From Cunninghamia lanceolata (taxonomy: Eukaryota; Streptophyta; Pinopsida; Cupressales; Cupressaceae), in assembly GCA_027924645.1 (NCBI GenBank), contig BSBN01000849.1, forward strand, positions 13,028,859-13,092,858: a DNA stretch of 64,000 nt, read 5' to 3'. Position numbers and translations under genes: made by a program. The number at the start of each line of letters is the position of its first letter. Position 1 is the stretch's first letter. Positions 1 through 12,100 of the stretch are shown piece by piece. The notes beneath the pieces were generated by a model, which searched no databases, had not been told where the DNA came from, and was given only the letters and a program-made list of their open reading frames with translations.

Positions 1-2058
1 AGGAAGTATTGCAGAGTTTGTTAATGGTAGTGAGTTAACTAAGGGAAACAGAGAGAGAGCGATGGATGCTCTGGTGTAGTGTTCGCCAGAGAAGAAACTG
101 TGAAACCTGCCTTGTCTGGTGTAGTGTTCGCCAGAGAAGAAACTGTGAAACCTGCCTTGTCTGGAGTAGTGTTCGGTAGTGAGGAAGATAGATTGAGGTG
201 GTTGGTCATTGTGCTAGAAGCAGAAAGGAAGAGCTGTGTAAACTGGAGAAGGATGACCAGCCAAAGGAGAAGTGAAGTTGCCGCAGTAATCCCACTCTTT
301 GACAACAGGTTCTTTCCATTTCTTTTTCTGTTTCTCGGTATAGACCAGTGGATGTGTCTTAATTACACAAGAATAATTATGTTATAATGAATGAAATGTG
401 AAGACAATGTTTTCTTCTGAGAACCTGCGTGAGTTTTATTGTTATAAACACTTTATTGCTGTTTAATGGTAATAGAAACCTTTTAAACGATAAATGCTAC
501 TGTCCGTCGGTGTCCAAGAACCTAGAAAATAGATTCTTATCTCTTTTGGTTGACGATGAATGATGATAAATCTTAGCTCTTGAGGTGCAGTCACTTAAGA
601 TTAATCACCGTAAGAAGCAAATGTGAGTTGCAAACTTCAAACCATCAGAAAAGACGTAAAATATTAAGAGTTTCCTTTAAGACAGAGATAACCACGTAAA
701 ATCATTCGAGAGTATTTAAAACAGTAGCTGCATTTTGAGAAACGCGTTACTCCACGAGCATGTCACATGGGAGATTAAAACCACAGAGATAAATCTTATT
801 TGATGAAAACTTTAATGTGTTTGATAGCCGAAGTTGAAGTTACAACTAGCTTGAGTTGATTCCGTCTTTTATTTCTTTGTTAGAGGTCGACCGTGCTTGT
901 GGGTCATCTCTAAGGTCATATGAAAGAGATCGAATCTTTTATTATTGTGTTGTGTGATTTTTACCTCGATAACTTATGCAAAATTATTGACTTAAAAACG
1001 AAGTAGGGAGTTAGTTTACTTGTGTCGTAGAACGCCATGCTTTTATGACGGGCATGTAGAGTGGAATACCCGCATGTGGAATCTTGATTATTGATGCATG
1101 CGACGATTTTAGTTCATTTTGTAGGCCTTAAGAGTCTAGAAACCTTGAATTCTGGGATAACAGAATATCGTTTTAGATATTCGAGTGTATTGGGCAAACA
1201 TGGGAAAATAAGTAAACAATTGTGAAACCACTTAGGGTGGTCGTTAGTAAACAGTGTTTTTCACGAATATGTGTATATGAAACTAAGAACTCGGGATTAG
1301 AGTAAATATTGCGCCAAGTGCCATTACAGGAGGGAATCCTAAAACCTTGAGGGTATCAAGGTCGTCAATTAGTTCAAATGATACAAATTGGAAACTGTAG
1401 GATTTCGACCAGTTCAAGTCGAGTAGGGTGGGTGAATCAAGTTCAAGCATTTGTAGAACGCTAATTAAATACAAATCTTTTGGCCAAGGTGGTGTACTAT
1501 CCTCAAGTGCATCGAACGTTCACCATAACTGGATGGCGTTTCTTGTGGAGTGTCGTGCATGACTAGAGGGTATCTAGGGATCTGCGCGATAACAAGACAC
1601 GTAGGTTACAACACCAGAGCTCAGATGGCAAACACCAATGGTTATCCTAAGTCTATCCTCTTGAGTAGGGTAGGGCCACTTCTGGTTAGGAAGGAGTGTG
1701 GGAGACCGACGGTCTGTGGTTGGAGGTTAAGCTCCTTGAAGATACTTTCTCTTCCTAATATTGAGGAACTGCCGAGTCTTGAACGTGAAGGGTTGACAAT
1801 CGAGATGCATGATATTGGTATGTTTCTGATATTTGTTATTTCATGAAAATTTCATTTGTTAGAAAACAAAATGTATTATGAATATCATTTCTTTCAGTCT
1901 TTATGAGAATGCAAATCATGTTTATGATAAATTAAACAAAAATGTCGTAATGGTTTATAGATGAGAAACTTTTGTATTTGATTACTATGTTTTAAAAAAA
2001 AAAATTTACCATCGTGAAAACTTACTTACTTCTTGTCATTTTGGTTTTGGTCATTACA
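1..2058 (+). repeat. 5' LTR of the Ty3 remnant (3' part only)
   Basis: Aligns base for base with 4352-6409. The identity stops at the sequence TTACA at 2058; beyond it this copy runs into integrase coding sequence while the other runs into unrelated DNA. The visible part corresponds to the last 53% of a 3861-bp LTR. ORFs inside it (for example 79-387 and 1550-1846) have no recognisable domain and are probably chance frames in U3/R. Confidence 0.85.
71..179 (+). repeat. 45-bp tandem repeat inside the LTR
   Basis: Two full 45-bp units start at 71 and 116, with a partial third at 161. The same array occurs at 4422-4530 in the 3' LTR, so it predates the insertion. Since 45 is divisible by three, it gives a repeated 15-residue pattern on both strands, but no known protein. 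Confidence 0.85.
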
Positions 2059-2059
2059 T

Positions 2060-2473
2060 ATGAAACCCCAAAAGAGTTCTATTAAGTTTGGTAAATCTTT
2101 GAAATTGGCTCCTCGTTATGTCGGACCTTCCGAAGTTCTTGAAATTATTAATCCGGTTGCCTACAAAGTTGCTCTACCTCCAGCCTTGTCTAAGATGCAT
2201 AATGTTTTTCATGTTTCGTATTTAAAGAAATATTTTGTGGGTAATAACCACATCCTTAACTGGAATTCCTTACAGATGCAAGAACCCGGGGTGGTTGTGA
2301 TCGAGCCACTCAAGGTGCTCGAAATGCGTAAACTTCGTTTACGTAATCGAGAAGTTTTGCAATGCAAAATACAGTGGGACCAATATGGCGAGGATAGCGC
2401 CACTTGGGAAGACTACAAAGACATTTATCAAAGATTTCCAAAACTTTTTAAAGACATTAATGTTGCTTTATAG
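2060..2473 (+). pseudogene. Ty3/chromovirus integrase C-terminus with chromodomain (fragment)
   Basis: This frame is the last part of a Ty3 pol polyprotein. It shows the integrase C-terminal motif KLAPRYVGPSEV, the typical VAYKVALPP and HNVFHVSYLKKY stretch, then a chromodomain with KIQWDQYGEDSATWE near the C-terminus and a stop at 2471-2473. In chromoviruses this domain tethers the integration complex to chromatin marks. The frame reads upstream into the 5' LTR, so the first codons there are not native. No frameshift or stop is seen in the kept part, and the end lies about 60 bp before the polypurine tract, as expected. The catalytic core of integrase and all upstream pol domains are absent. 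The family call is firm; the lineage within chromoviruses is not resolved. Confidence 0.92.
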
Positions 2474-2534
2474 AAAGTTTGTTTTAAGTTTAATTTTTGC
2501 TTGATAAACTTAATCATCGGGGACGATGATTTTT

Positions 2535-2548
2535 AAAGGGGAAGGATA
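2535..2548 (+). other. Polypurine tract of the Ty3 element
   Basis: AAAGGGGAAGGA lies directly before the TGTTACATCC that starts the 3' LTR, the usual site of plus-strand priming. Confidence 0.75.
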
Positions 2549-5500
2549 TGTTACATCCCTCCTTTTGAAAACAATGATGCTATTTACTTTCTTACAAATT
2601 TCAGTAAATTACTATGTTGTGAACGACTTGAAAACTGAAAATTTATCTTACAAATTTGTTTTATGAAATTGCGGAATCTATTGATTACGATCAAGTGATA
2701 TGTAGACTAAAAGTCTTTATATTAAATGCAATGATGTTTGAATATATTATATTTGGATCATAGATGCTTTGACCACAAAATTGTATGCAAGTTTGTCGAT
2801 GCAGGAACAGGTGGACCGTGTCTGACAGGAAGAGAAAGTATCTTCGAGAGGGAGTATAGACTCTGGAAATTAACCACGGGTGTTTGCCACTGAGATCGCC
2901 AAACAGATAGATAAATATGTGAACCAACAAGTAAGTCTTGTTTGTCGGTTTGGGTAGTTTAATTGATGTTGACGACATAGGACGACATAGGATAACGTAT
3001 AACCACCTAGTCGGAAGTAATCTTGTAGAATCTTGGAGTCGTCAACGGCGTCGTAAGTTCCTAATAGCAAGTCGACGTATTTGAGATGTTTAATATTTAC
3101 GTCTATAAGTATTTATTGAGTCCTCTTGTGGCAAAATTGTTAATCTTGTCTCGAAGTTGAAATTGCGAGAAGTCGGCTTTGTGCATCTAACGTTGTTAGA
3201 ACTTGTTGGCATTACGTTCAATCCGTCGCGATTGACGTAAAACGAGTCAAATCCGTGAATTCCTTCTATTCTGGTAGATCGACGAATGTCAAACTGATGC
3301 CATAGCATGAAATAATTCATTTTAGTTGTCGTCTAAAACGTGAGTCTCTTCCTCCAACTTTGACCACGAGTTGTTATTAATCTAACCTTGAGTTTTTAAG
3401 TAAAATGGTCTTTGCCCTCTCTCCATCTCGACCCCAACGATGCTCAAACCGTTTCGTAACCTTTGCCGTGGTGAGTTTTAGCTCTTCAATTAAATATTTA
3501 GCTAGTCTTGGAAGGTTGATGCTTTTGTCCTAGTTAAGTCGGGCAGTTATGTCCTTTGGCAAGCCTCATCACTAAAGGAACTTAATCTTTCTTATGGTCG
3601 TAATAAGTAATGAGGTCGGTTAAACTTCTTGTGATCATGTTAAGTGAAGTAGGTAAAAGATTGTTATGTCGACTCAAGTAGTTAAGAGTGTGACGATTGT
3701 GTGTTTGTAAAAAGATTCCTCTTCATCGTAGATTTAAGTAATTGAAGCGTTGGCGGTTAAGTTCGGTGTAATTGCTATATTTTGGGATTGCCATCATCAA
3801 GACAGCAAATGGCATCAGTTTTTGCGATGGTGGGAAACTTAACTAAACCGCAGATGGGTCAGAGGCTTTCCGGCGTGGGATGTTTGAAATGTGAGTGGAA
3901 GTCCTTTAGAGAAGGAAAAACATTAATGAAAGATTCCTTTTCTCGCGTGGAAGAGAGGGAGTGCGAGTTTGAGGCCGTCGTGGTTCGGCAGAAGGGAGTT
4001 ATCGACGGAGGATATGGGCGAAAGGTCAGCGAACGTGGGAAAGTGAGTAGCCGGCCGAGCAGGTGGAATAAGGGTTTATTTCGCGGTTCGTTGAGGAAAG
4101 TTAAAACGGTTTCGAGAGTCTTGGATGGAGGGCAGTTAGGACTGCGGAGTAAGGAGAGTTTCCGCGGGTGTGGAGAGTAGTTTTTGGGCAGGGAGTTGTG
4201 AATGTTAGAGTGGAGAAAATGGAGAGAGGAGAGTATGGACGAAGGCAGTTGTTTGTCAAGAGAGTTTTGTGAGCTCTGACAGAAGTTAGAGGAGGTGGAA
4301 ATCGCTCTGTAAAAAGAAGAGAGAGGAGAGTGTGTCGGAGGGTGGAAGAATAGGAAGTATTGTAGAGTTTGTTAATGGTAGTGAGTTAAGTAAGGGAAAT
4401 GGAGAGAGAGCGATGGATGCTCTGGTGTAGTGTTCACTAGAGAAGAAACTGTGAAACCTGCCTTGTCTGGTGTAGTGTTCGCCAGAGAAGAAACTGTGAA
4501 ACCTGCCTTGTCTGGAGTAGTGTTCAGCAGTGAGGAAGATAGATTGAGGTGGTTGGTCATTATGCTAGAAGCAGAAAGGAAGAGCTGTGTAAACTGGAGA
4601 AGGACGACCAGCCAAAGGAGAAGTGAAGTTGCCGCAGTAATCCCACTCTTTGACAACAGGTTCTTTCCATTTCTTTTTCTGTTTCTCGGTATAGACCAGT
4701 GGATGTGTCTTAATTGCACAAGAATAATTATGTTATAATGAATGAAATGTGAAGACAATGTTTGCTTCTGAGAACCTGCGTGAGTTTTATTGTTATAAAC
4801 ACTTTATTGCTGTTTAATGGTAATAGAAACCTTTTAAACGGTAAATGCTGTTGTCCGTCAGTGTCCAAGAACCTAGAAAATAGATTCTTATCTCTTTTGG
4901 TTGACGATGAACAATGATAAATCTTAGCTCTTGAGGTGCAGTCACTTAAGATTAATCACCGTAAGAAGCAAATGTGAGTTGCAAACTTCAAACCGTCAGA
5001 AAAGACGTAAAATATTAAGAGTTTCCTTTAAGACAGAGATAACCACGTAAAATCATTCGAGAGTATTTAAAACAGTAGCTGCATTTTGAGAAACGCGTTA
5101 CTCCACGAGCATGTCGCGTGGGAGATTAAAACCACAGAGATAAATCTTATTTGACGAAAACTTTAATGTGTTTGATAGCCGAAGTTGAAATTACAACTAG
5201 CTTGAGTCGATTCCATCTTTTATTTCTTTGTTAGAGGTCGACCGTGCTTGTGGGTCATCTCTAAGGTCATATGAAAGAGATTGAATCTTTTATTATTGTG
5301 TTGTGTGATTTTTACCTCGATAACTTATGCAAAATTATTGACTTAAAAATGAAGTAGGGAGTTAGTTTACTTGTGTCGTAGAACGCCATGCTTTTATGAC
5401 GGGCATGTAGAGTGGAATACCCGCATATGGAATCTTGATTATTGATGCATGCGACAATTTTAGTTCGTTTTGTAGGCCTTAAGAGTCTAGAAACCTTGAA

Positions 5501-6409
5501 TTCCGGGATAACAGAATATCGTTTTAGATATTCGAGTGTATTGGGCAAACATGGGAAAATAAGTAAACAATTGTGAAACCACTTAGGGTGGTCGTTAGTA
5601 AATAGTGTTTTTCACAAATATGTGTATATGAAACTAAGAACTCAGGATTAGAGTAAATATTGCGCCAAGCGCCATTACAGGAGGGAATCCTAAAACCTTG
5701 AGGGTATCAAGGTCGTCAATTAGTTCAAATGATACAAATTGGAAACTGTAGGATTTCGACCAATTCAAGTCGAGTATGGTGGGTGAATCAAGTTCAAGCG
5801 TTTGTAGAATGCTAATTAAATACAAATCCTTTGGCCAAGGTGGTGTACTATCCTCAAGTGCATCGAACATTCACCGTAACTGGATGGCGTTTCTTGTGGA
5901 GTGTCGTGCATGACTAGAGGGTATCTAGGGATCTGCGCGATAACAAGACACGTAGGTTACAACACCAGAGCTCAGATGGCAAACACCAATGGTTATCCTA
6001 AGTCTATCCTCTTGAGTAGGGTAGGGCCACTTCCGGTTAGGAAGGAGTGCGGGAGACCGACGGTCTATGGTTGGAGGTTAAGCTCCTTGAAGATACTTTC
6101 TCTTCCTAATATTAAGGAACTGCCGAGTCTTGAACGTGAAGGGTTGACAATCGAGATGCATGATATTGGTATGTTTCCGATATTTGTTATTTCATGAAAA
6201 TTTCATTTGTTAGAAAACAAAATGTATTATGAATATCATTTCTTTCAGTCTTTATGAGAATGCAAATCATGTTTATGATAAATTAAACAAAAATGTCGTA
6301 ATGGTTTATAGATGAGAAACTTTTGTATTTGATTACTATGTTTAAAAAAAAAAAAATTACCATCGTGAAAACTTAGTTACTTCTTGTCATTTTGGTTTTG
6401 GTCGTTACA
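2549..6409 (+). repeat. 3' LTR of the Ty3 remnant, 3861 bp
   Basis: Begins TG after the polypurine tract and ends CA at 6409, where homology to the 5' copy also ends. About 3.9 kb is unusually long for an LTR; only a few plant Ty3 lineages reach this size. It holds a GC-richer, G-rich stretch (about 3830-4340) with a 132-codon open frame (3782-4180) that resembles no known protein. The second copy of the 45-bp tandem repeat is at 4422-4530. Confidence 0.85.
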
Positions 6410-7030
6410 GCAGTGTTACACCGATGGAAAGTAGGAAAGGATTCGGCCAGAGAATATCGATCTGCAGAGAAGTAAATGGCCTCGCTAATAGGTAGATATC
6501 ACGCTCATAATAGAAAGGAAGACTTAGGCATTAGGGCCATTTCGGCCAGATAGCGATGATCGGCCAATCATTTTGAACTCACTTCGATGGGCGAGGCTCA
6601 GGCCGATGGGAGGTATAAGGGAAAGTAAAGAGTAAGGGAAATAAGAAGGAGATCGGCGAGACTTACGCCGATAGAAGGATGAAAGGCTATCAGTGTAACA
6701 ATTACGATTAGAACAAAACTTTAAGTCCTCGCCGATGAAGGAACTTACGCTGATGAAAGGTGATCGGCATAACAAGTAGCAATCGAAACAACATTTTAGG
6801 CCTTCACCGATAGGTGGTGTTACGCTGATGAATAGAAGAAGGAACAGGCCATTTCGACCAAACAGCAGTGATCGGCCAAGGAATTCTAGCCCACGCTGAA
6901 GCGGACTCTCACGCCGATGAAAAGGATGAACGAATGAGCAAGGCCGTTTCAGCCAAACAATGCATCAGCCAATCAATTTTTGGACTCGCCGATAGTGTTG
7001 ATCACGCCGATGGGCGGGAAAATGGCAGAG
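6410..7030. repeat. Degenerate GCCGATG-rich tandem array
   Basis: Six or seven imperfect units of about 75-105 bp can be lined up. Each has a GGCCATTTCGGCCA-like head, a TGATCGGCCAA segment, a CTCGCCGAT segment, and ends in TTACGCCGATGAA or a close variant. Clear heads start near 6536, 6848 and 6942. It directly follows the Ty3 LTR. Function unknown; an old satellite or internal repeat of another element. Confidence 0.6.
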
Positions 7031-9060
7031 CAATAGAGTTTGAGATCAATTTTTTGAGCCTAGATGCATTTTTTCTGGTCAGCAATGGTTGACCCGTAGT
7101 GTTTTGAACGCGTTTTTGGGGCATTTTTGGGCCCAATTTCCATATTTTGCATAGTCATGCCTTGATTCAACAAGTGTTTTAATTTCCTACAGTTTATTAA
7201 GTGAAAATGATATTTATTGCTTGTCTTGTTTTGCAGGCTTGCAGTTGAGCGGGGAGCTGAAGTATAAATGGCAGTGACATCACAGAGGAAATCAGATCTC
7301 AGGAGTAGGAAGATAAGGAAGTGAAGGGCGAGGAAGTCAAAGGCCATTCACTGATGAGGACAAAATACAACTAAGGGCATTACTGCAGCAGACCACAGAA
7401 GTTATTACTAACCTGCTAAGCATTCCAGAAGGGCATTTTTTTGCCCAGAATTGACACTGCTCAGAGGTATTTTGGGAGACTAGTTCACCAGCATTTATTA
7501 TTGTGCCTCTGTACATTGTAAAACTTTACATAGGGATTTTAGGAACACAGGGATTTTAGCAATTTAGCATAGAATTTAGGAGTAGGAGAAGGAGGTCACC
7601 TGTTGTCTGCAATAAGGAGTGCGTGGAACATCTGGCTTCCTTATTGTATCTATAAAGCTTGTAAGTTCTCTGTAGTTTGATCAATGAAACTAAGAGTCAT
7701 TCCGACATTGTAAATCATGTATGACTATCTGTTTCTAATACAATTGAATCTAGAATTCTGCATCTATCTTCTGAGTGTTTTCCTGCTCTTCTTTGTGTTT
7801 TGAAACATTTTCTCTGAGAGCTTGCAATTTTAAGTGTATGTTTGTGAAAATGCTTAGAATATACATTTAAGGTTTTTATCTGTGGATTTGATCAAGTTAC
7901 TGTACAATTTATATAGTGCATAACAGAACAATTAGATCCTTAGGTAGATTTAGATGAAGTTTAGATTAGATCTTTCTAACTTTTCCCAACCCATCTGAAA
8001 TACTTAGCTGAAAACGTAGAAATTTGAAAGAAATTTGTCTCATATATGAAGAAGCATGAACAATAGAGTTGAAAGTAGACAAGTTTTCATAAATGTATAA
8101 AGAAGAAAGTTGCAATAATTTAAGAAAACCATTAAAAGCTTTGCAGCACAGTAACACTTTTATGCAAAGAATGAACAAACACACCCATATTTCATGATCT
8201 CTTTGCATAGTTTGAGTCCAGTTAACCAACAAGAAACCTTAAATTATGTAAGGCCCTTGAACATTACAACTTCACATTGACCAACTAAATTTTCCCAACA
8301 GGTCAAGACCTGACCATATTAAACTTGGGATTAAGTGAATCTTAACCAATTCCTTCATATCTTTCAAGTCAGTTTTGATTCATTATATGTGAATTTTAAC
8401 TAATTGTTATGATTGCATCAAAACAACCATCAACAGTTTGCAAATCAAATGTTTAGGTGAAAAACATATAATCTGGAAAATTTCATGAGAATATGATTTT
8501 TGATAGAAAAATAGTTATGAAAATCAAAATCTACATGAAATTCTATGATGTTTTAAAAAACAATTCATGAAAATTTGTCAAAATAGTCAAACGTTATGGT
8601 CGTTTGAAGTTCCCAAGGTAATGTTGATTTTGACTGATAATACTTAATAATTTTTACATAGTGAACTGAAGATAGCTATACCATTGTGAAGTTCTCAAAG
8701 TCATCTTTCCAACGACTGTAAATTTGTAAAAATCTGATGTACCTACAAAAAGTTATGCCAGAAAGAAAACAAACACCTATTTTGACAATTGGAAGACAAA
8801 ACACAAACCCTTGATGGTTAATTAACTGCTAATTGTTTGCAAAAGTTGGTCACATGCACAAGTGAGTTGGTTGTAGTCAAGTTTGATGTTAAGGTCTAAA
8901 TACGCCCATAGTCCTCCATGTGACCAGGGGCTGAGGGCCCTAAAAAAAATTTAAAAATTAAAAATGAAAATTTTAACCTAAAACTAAAGTTAAAATTAGG
9001 TTTTTTTTTTGTTTTAATTTATTTGTTATTCTTTCTGCATTAACATAAAATTCTATTGTG
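7031..9060. other. Non-coding spacer with a possible LTR relic
   Basis: No gene is recognised. Around 7645-7790 there is a TATAAAGCTTGTAAG segment followed by ATCAATGAAAC and a T-rich stretch, an order that resembles the promoter and poly(A) part of an LTR, but no partner copy or boundary is visible. The rest is AT-rich with no coding signal. Confidence 0.3.
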
Positions 9061-9070
9061 GTAGTTAAGG

Positions 9071-9095
9071 TTTATTATTATTATTATTATTATTT
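9071..9095 (+). repeat. (TTA)n microsatellite
   Basis: An uninterrupted run of about eight TTA/ATT triplets, seen directly. Confidence 0.9.
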
Positions 9096-9119
9096 TGGTT
9101 GGCAGGTTTGGGTGTTGCA

Positions 9120-9372
9120 GGTAGTGAAGCCTTTTTGTAGTCAGGAGGAGCTGGGGATGGGAGATGGCAGTGGTTTGGAGCAGGGAGCAAACATGGGAGG
9201 AGGGAAGGGTGGTGGGTGGAGTGAGGTGGGAACAGGGGGCAATTGTAGGTGGCGTCGGCGGAGCTGGGGGGTAGGGACGCGGGCAGCAAGGCATAGGCCG
9301 GGGGATCAAGGGGCGCAAGCGACAGAGGGGGAAGGGAGAGGGACTATCGGGGGTGGAGGGCAAAGGGGAGCG
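9120..9372 (+). other. G-rich, purine-rich island
   Basis: About 250 bp with many runs of three or more G on the plus strand, in sharp contrast to the AT-rich flanks. Open frames exist on both strands, but they are low-complexity proline/serine or glycine/arginine runs produced by composition. The spacing of the G runs would allow G-quadruplexes (inference). Confidence 0.6.
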
Positions 9373-9719
9373 TAAAACCATTAATAAACCAATGAACATC
9401 AATAGAAATAGCTAATAACAAGATTGAACAAATAAAGCACAAAACCTCACACAAAACCTTGTTATCCTACGGCTTCCATTGTTCACCTAGTCTCGGTTGA
9501 TCTTTTGTGATGAAAATTGCCCTCAGGAAGCATACTGACTTGCTTCGTTCTTCAAGATGGTGATGGAGAAATGGCTATGATACTTTATTTCTATCAAGAT
9601 GAGCTTCAAAGAAATGGTGGTGATCTCAAGCAAAGGTATGGTAGTGGGGGTGCCAAAGACGCACTGGTAATTCGACAGAGTAATTGTACTGAAAGCTTGG
9701 ATTGATGAAATGGAGGAAT
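9373..9719. other. Spacer before the copia element
   Basis: No gene recognised. It ends in GGAAT (9715-9719), the left copy of the target duplication of the copia element that follows. Confidence 0.5.
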
Positions 9720-10959
9720 TGTTACAAGTATGGGCCTAACTGGTGTTGTCGTTGATGTCAACATACTCTTGTTGCATTAATGATAAGATTTGGATGAGTT
9801 GTGTGCTGAGGATATTGAGAAAATTAGTCTCAATCAAGAACAGTGAAGAACAATGATGACATAATGTAAAAGTCCAATATAGGATGAGGATCAGAGGATG
9901 CAGATTAAAGGGTTGTAGATATGTGTCTTAAGATGTTCCAGTAGAGATTTCAGAGGTACGCATAAAGATTTGAAGAAGTTGTGGCCGCTCAAGTGAAACC
10001 GGTTCTGACAGAAGTTCAGTGATGACAAAGTGATACAGATAGGTCCGGTGAGATCCGGAAATGCATTATCCTATTCTGCGGATTTGAGGAAATGTTGGGG
10101 AAGTCCTTTTGGGTGTGTCAACTTGATTGGTTCATGGTTTGAAGGTCCGCAAACATCTATTATTTTGTGATAGTGATGACAGACTGTGTTCTTGAGGTTC
10201 CAGATGAAGGAGAGAAGGATTTCAGTAAGCAAATGAAGTGTGGATGTTCTTGGTGATTTAGGCAAGCTTGTGGAAGTCTTTGGATCATGTCTTGATCATG
10301 CTGGTGGTCCGCATTGAAGTTAGAGCTTAGAATTGAAGAATAACTTCCGGATGAGTGTGTTCTTCTTAAGGCTGGCTAACCAGATGGGTTACATGTCCTG
10401 CGAATGTTCTTGTTTGATGTTTGCCAGCTTAGATGATCATTCCTAAGTTGATGTCTTGTATAAAGAAGGGATTATGAAGTCATTCCAATGGTGATGGTGT
10501 GGGAGATGAATATGTGGTAGCGAGGAGGAAGCGAAAGACAGAGCAAAAGATCTGAGCTTAAATGGAACTGACTCAAGCATGGTGAAGATGCTATTTATCA
10601 GTTCAAGTATGTGATACTTACTCTTTTGTAGACAGTGTGTCTCTTGTAGGTAGTGAGCCTCTTGTGAGCAATGTGCTCGGGCAGTGAGCCCTAATTGGCA
10701 TGTGCCATTTGTTCTTTCTATTCTTCTAATAGAGAATATTATCTTAGGTTAATCACCCCATGGTTTTTCCCTTAACCGGGTTTTCCACGTCAAAATTTTG
10801 GTGTTATATGTGTTGATGTGACTCTAATCTTGACTTGTTGTACTGTGCTTTCATGATTGATTTACTATTATGCTAATGTAGAGTTAAGTATTTAATATTG
10901 AAAGAAAGTTTTTGACAACTGATTCACCCCCCTCTCAGTTGTCTACCCTAAATCTAACA
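9720..10959 (+). repeat. 5' LTR of the Sirevirus element
   Basis: Begins TGTTACAAG and ends CTAACA just before the primer site. A 3' partner lies at 15469-16702. The second half holds repeated short blocks around GTAGTGAGCCTCTTGT (about 10630-10690), also found in the solo LTR at 18429-19528. Confidence 0.93.
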
Positions 10960-10961
10960 AT

Positions 10962-10973
10962 TGGTATCAGATC
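10962..10973 (+). other. Primer binding site (initiator tRNA-Met type)
   Basis: TGGTATCAGATC, two bases after the LTR end; one base differs from the usual TGGTATCAGAGC. Confidence 0.9.
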
Positions 10974-11016
10974 CAAGTTCCTCTGACAGAAGCTTAACCG
11001 CTTGAGGAGATCCAGG

Positions 11017-12100
11017 ATGTCATCTTAAAAGAAGGATAGTCCGAAGTTTGATGGAACAAACTTCAATCTATGGAAAGGTCGCATGAAAAGTCAATTGCAA
11101 TGTATGGGAATGGCATACTAGACCATGGCTACAATAGAGTATGTACCTCCACAGGGTGGTCTGAAAACTCAAAATGAAATCACAGATGCTGAAAACAATC
11201 TGAGGACCATAGAGGCTCTTCTAAGTGCATTATCTGATTGTGAGCTCTCAAATATTATCAACCTACCAACTACTTATGAAATTTGGAAAAAATTGGAACT
11301 CTTGCATGAAGGAGACTAGTATGTTAAATGTGCAAGGTTACAGAGTCTGAAAGGGAAATTTGAAAACCTGAAGATGAGAGATGATGAAAACATTACTACT
11401 TTTATGCCAAGAGTAAATGAAATTGTTTGTGGAATTAGAAAAGTTGGTGGTGTCCTGAGTGAAGAAGAGATTGTTGGCAAAGTTCTCAGATCCCTTCCTC
11501 CTTCTTATAAAATCAAGGCTGCTGCAATCGAAGAATTCAGAGCTCACGCAACAATCACAAGAGATCAATTGGTTGGTAAGTTGGCTACTTTTGAAATGGC
11601 CAAGTTTGGAGATGATCCTCCAAAGACTGAATCTGCATTCAAAGCCAATGCCTCTATAAAAGGGAAATGAAGGTTTGATCCGGGAGAAAACTCTTCAAGG
11701 AACCTATCATGGTATGAAAAAGCAAGAAAAGACTTGGAAGAAGAAGAAGCTGATACTACTCATCTTGAAGCTCTTATTGCAAAAAGATTACCAAGAGGAT
11801 CCAGTAAGTATGATGAGAAATTACCTTTTAAGTGTTTTAACTGCAATAAGATTGGTCATTTTGCCTCAAGATGTCCAGAAAGATTTTCAAGGCCAAATCC
11901 TAACAAATCAAGGTTTCAAAAGAATTGTTACTATGTTCATGAAGAAGATGATAATGAAGGAGTAACAGATGATGAATCAGAGATAGGGAACAAATCCGGT
12001 AATGAATGGGTGTTTATTGCCATCAAAGAAGAAGAAGCATTATCCTATGTATTTTTCAATCACAGAGTTGAAGAAAGAGCTTTGGTTGCCCAAGTTGAAG
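11017..12100 (+). pseudogene. copia gag (broken)
   Basis: The frame opens at ATG 11017 and shows the copia Gag start FDGTNFNLWKGRM, the IWKKLELLHEGD segment and a CCHC zinc knuckle CFNCNKIGHFASRC at about 11831-11875, which binds RNA during particle assembly. The frame stays constant but is stopped at codon 4, before ATG 11125, after 11316 and after 11667. Several of these stops sit where Gln or Trp is expected, which fits C-to-T decay. No frameshift is needed within gag. Length and domain order match Sirevirus Gag. It runs directly into protease in the same frame, as usual for copia elements with one polyprotein. Confidence 0.9.

Larger units (their letters stand above)
1..6409 (+). mobile_element. 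Ty3 chromovirus remnant with giant LTRs
   Basis: Positions 1-2058 and 4352-6409 are the same sequence in direct orientation, equal in length, with about 49 differences by eye (about 2.4%). Between them lie 490 bp encoding a Ty3 integrase C-terminus and chromodomain, a polypurine tract (2535-2546), and the first half of the downstream repeat. The simplest reading is a 5' LTR cut by the window edge, a tiny internal region, and a full 3' LTR (2549-6409, 3861 bp, starting TGTTACATCC and ending GTTACA). PBS, gag, protease, RT, RNase H and the integrase core are all missing, so the copy cannot move on its own. The target duplication cannot be checked because the left end is outside the window. Confidence 0.85.

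Noticed and set aside
79..387. Small protein with 15-residue repeats
   Set aside because: Present in both LTR copies on both strands; the repeat is a 45-bp DNA duplication, not evidence for a protein.
1283..1474. Short conserved minus-strand ORF found in both LTR copies (also 5634-5870)
   Set aside because: Conservation is due to the shared LTR; the two versions have different lengths and no domain.
3782..4180. 132-codon frame inside the giant LTR
   Set aside because: No domain seen, the start is not an ATG, and it lies within a repeat; the GC-richer composition alone makes long frames likely. Kept as an LTR note only.
9040..9402. Overlapping open frames on both strands in the G-rich island
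   Set aside because: Low-complexity products on both strands at once, explained by base composition; no known motif.
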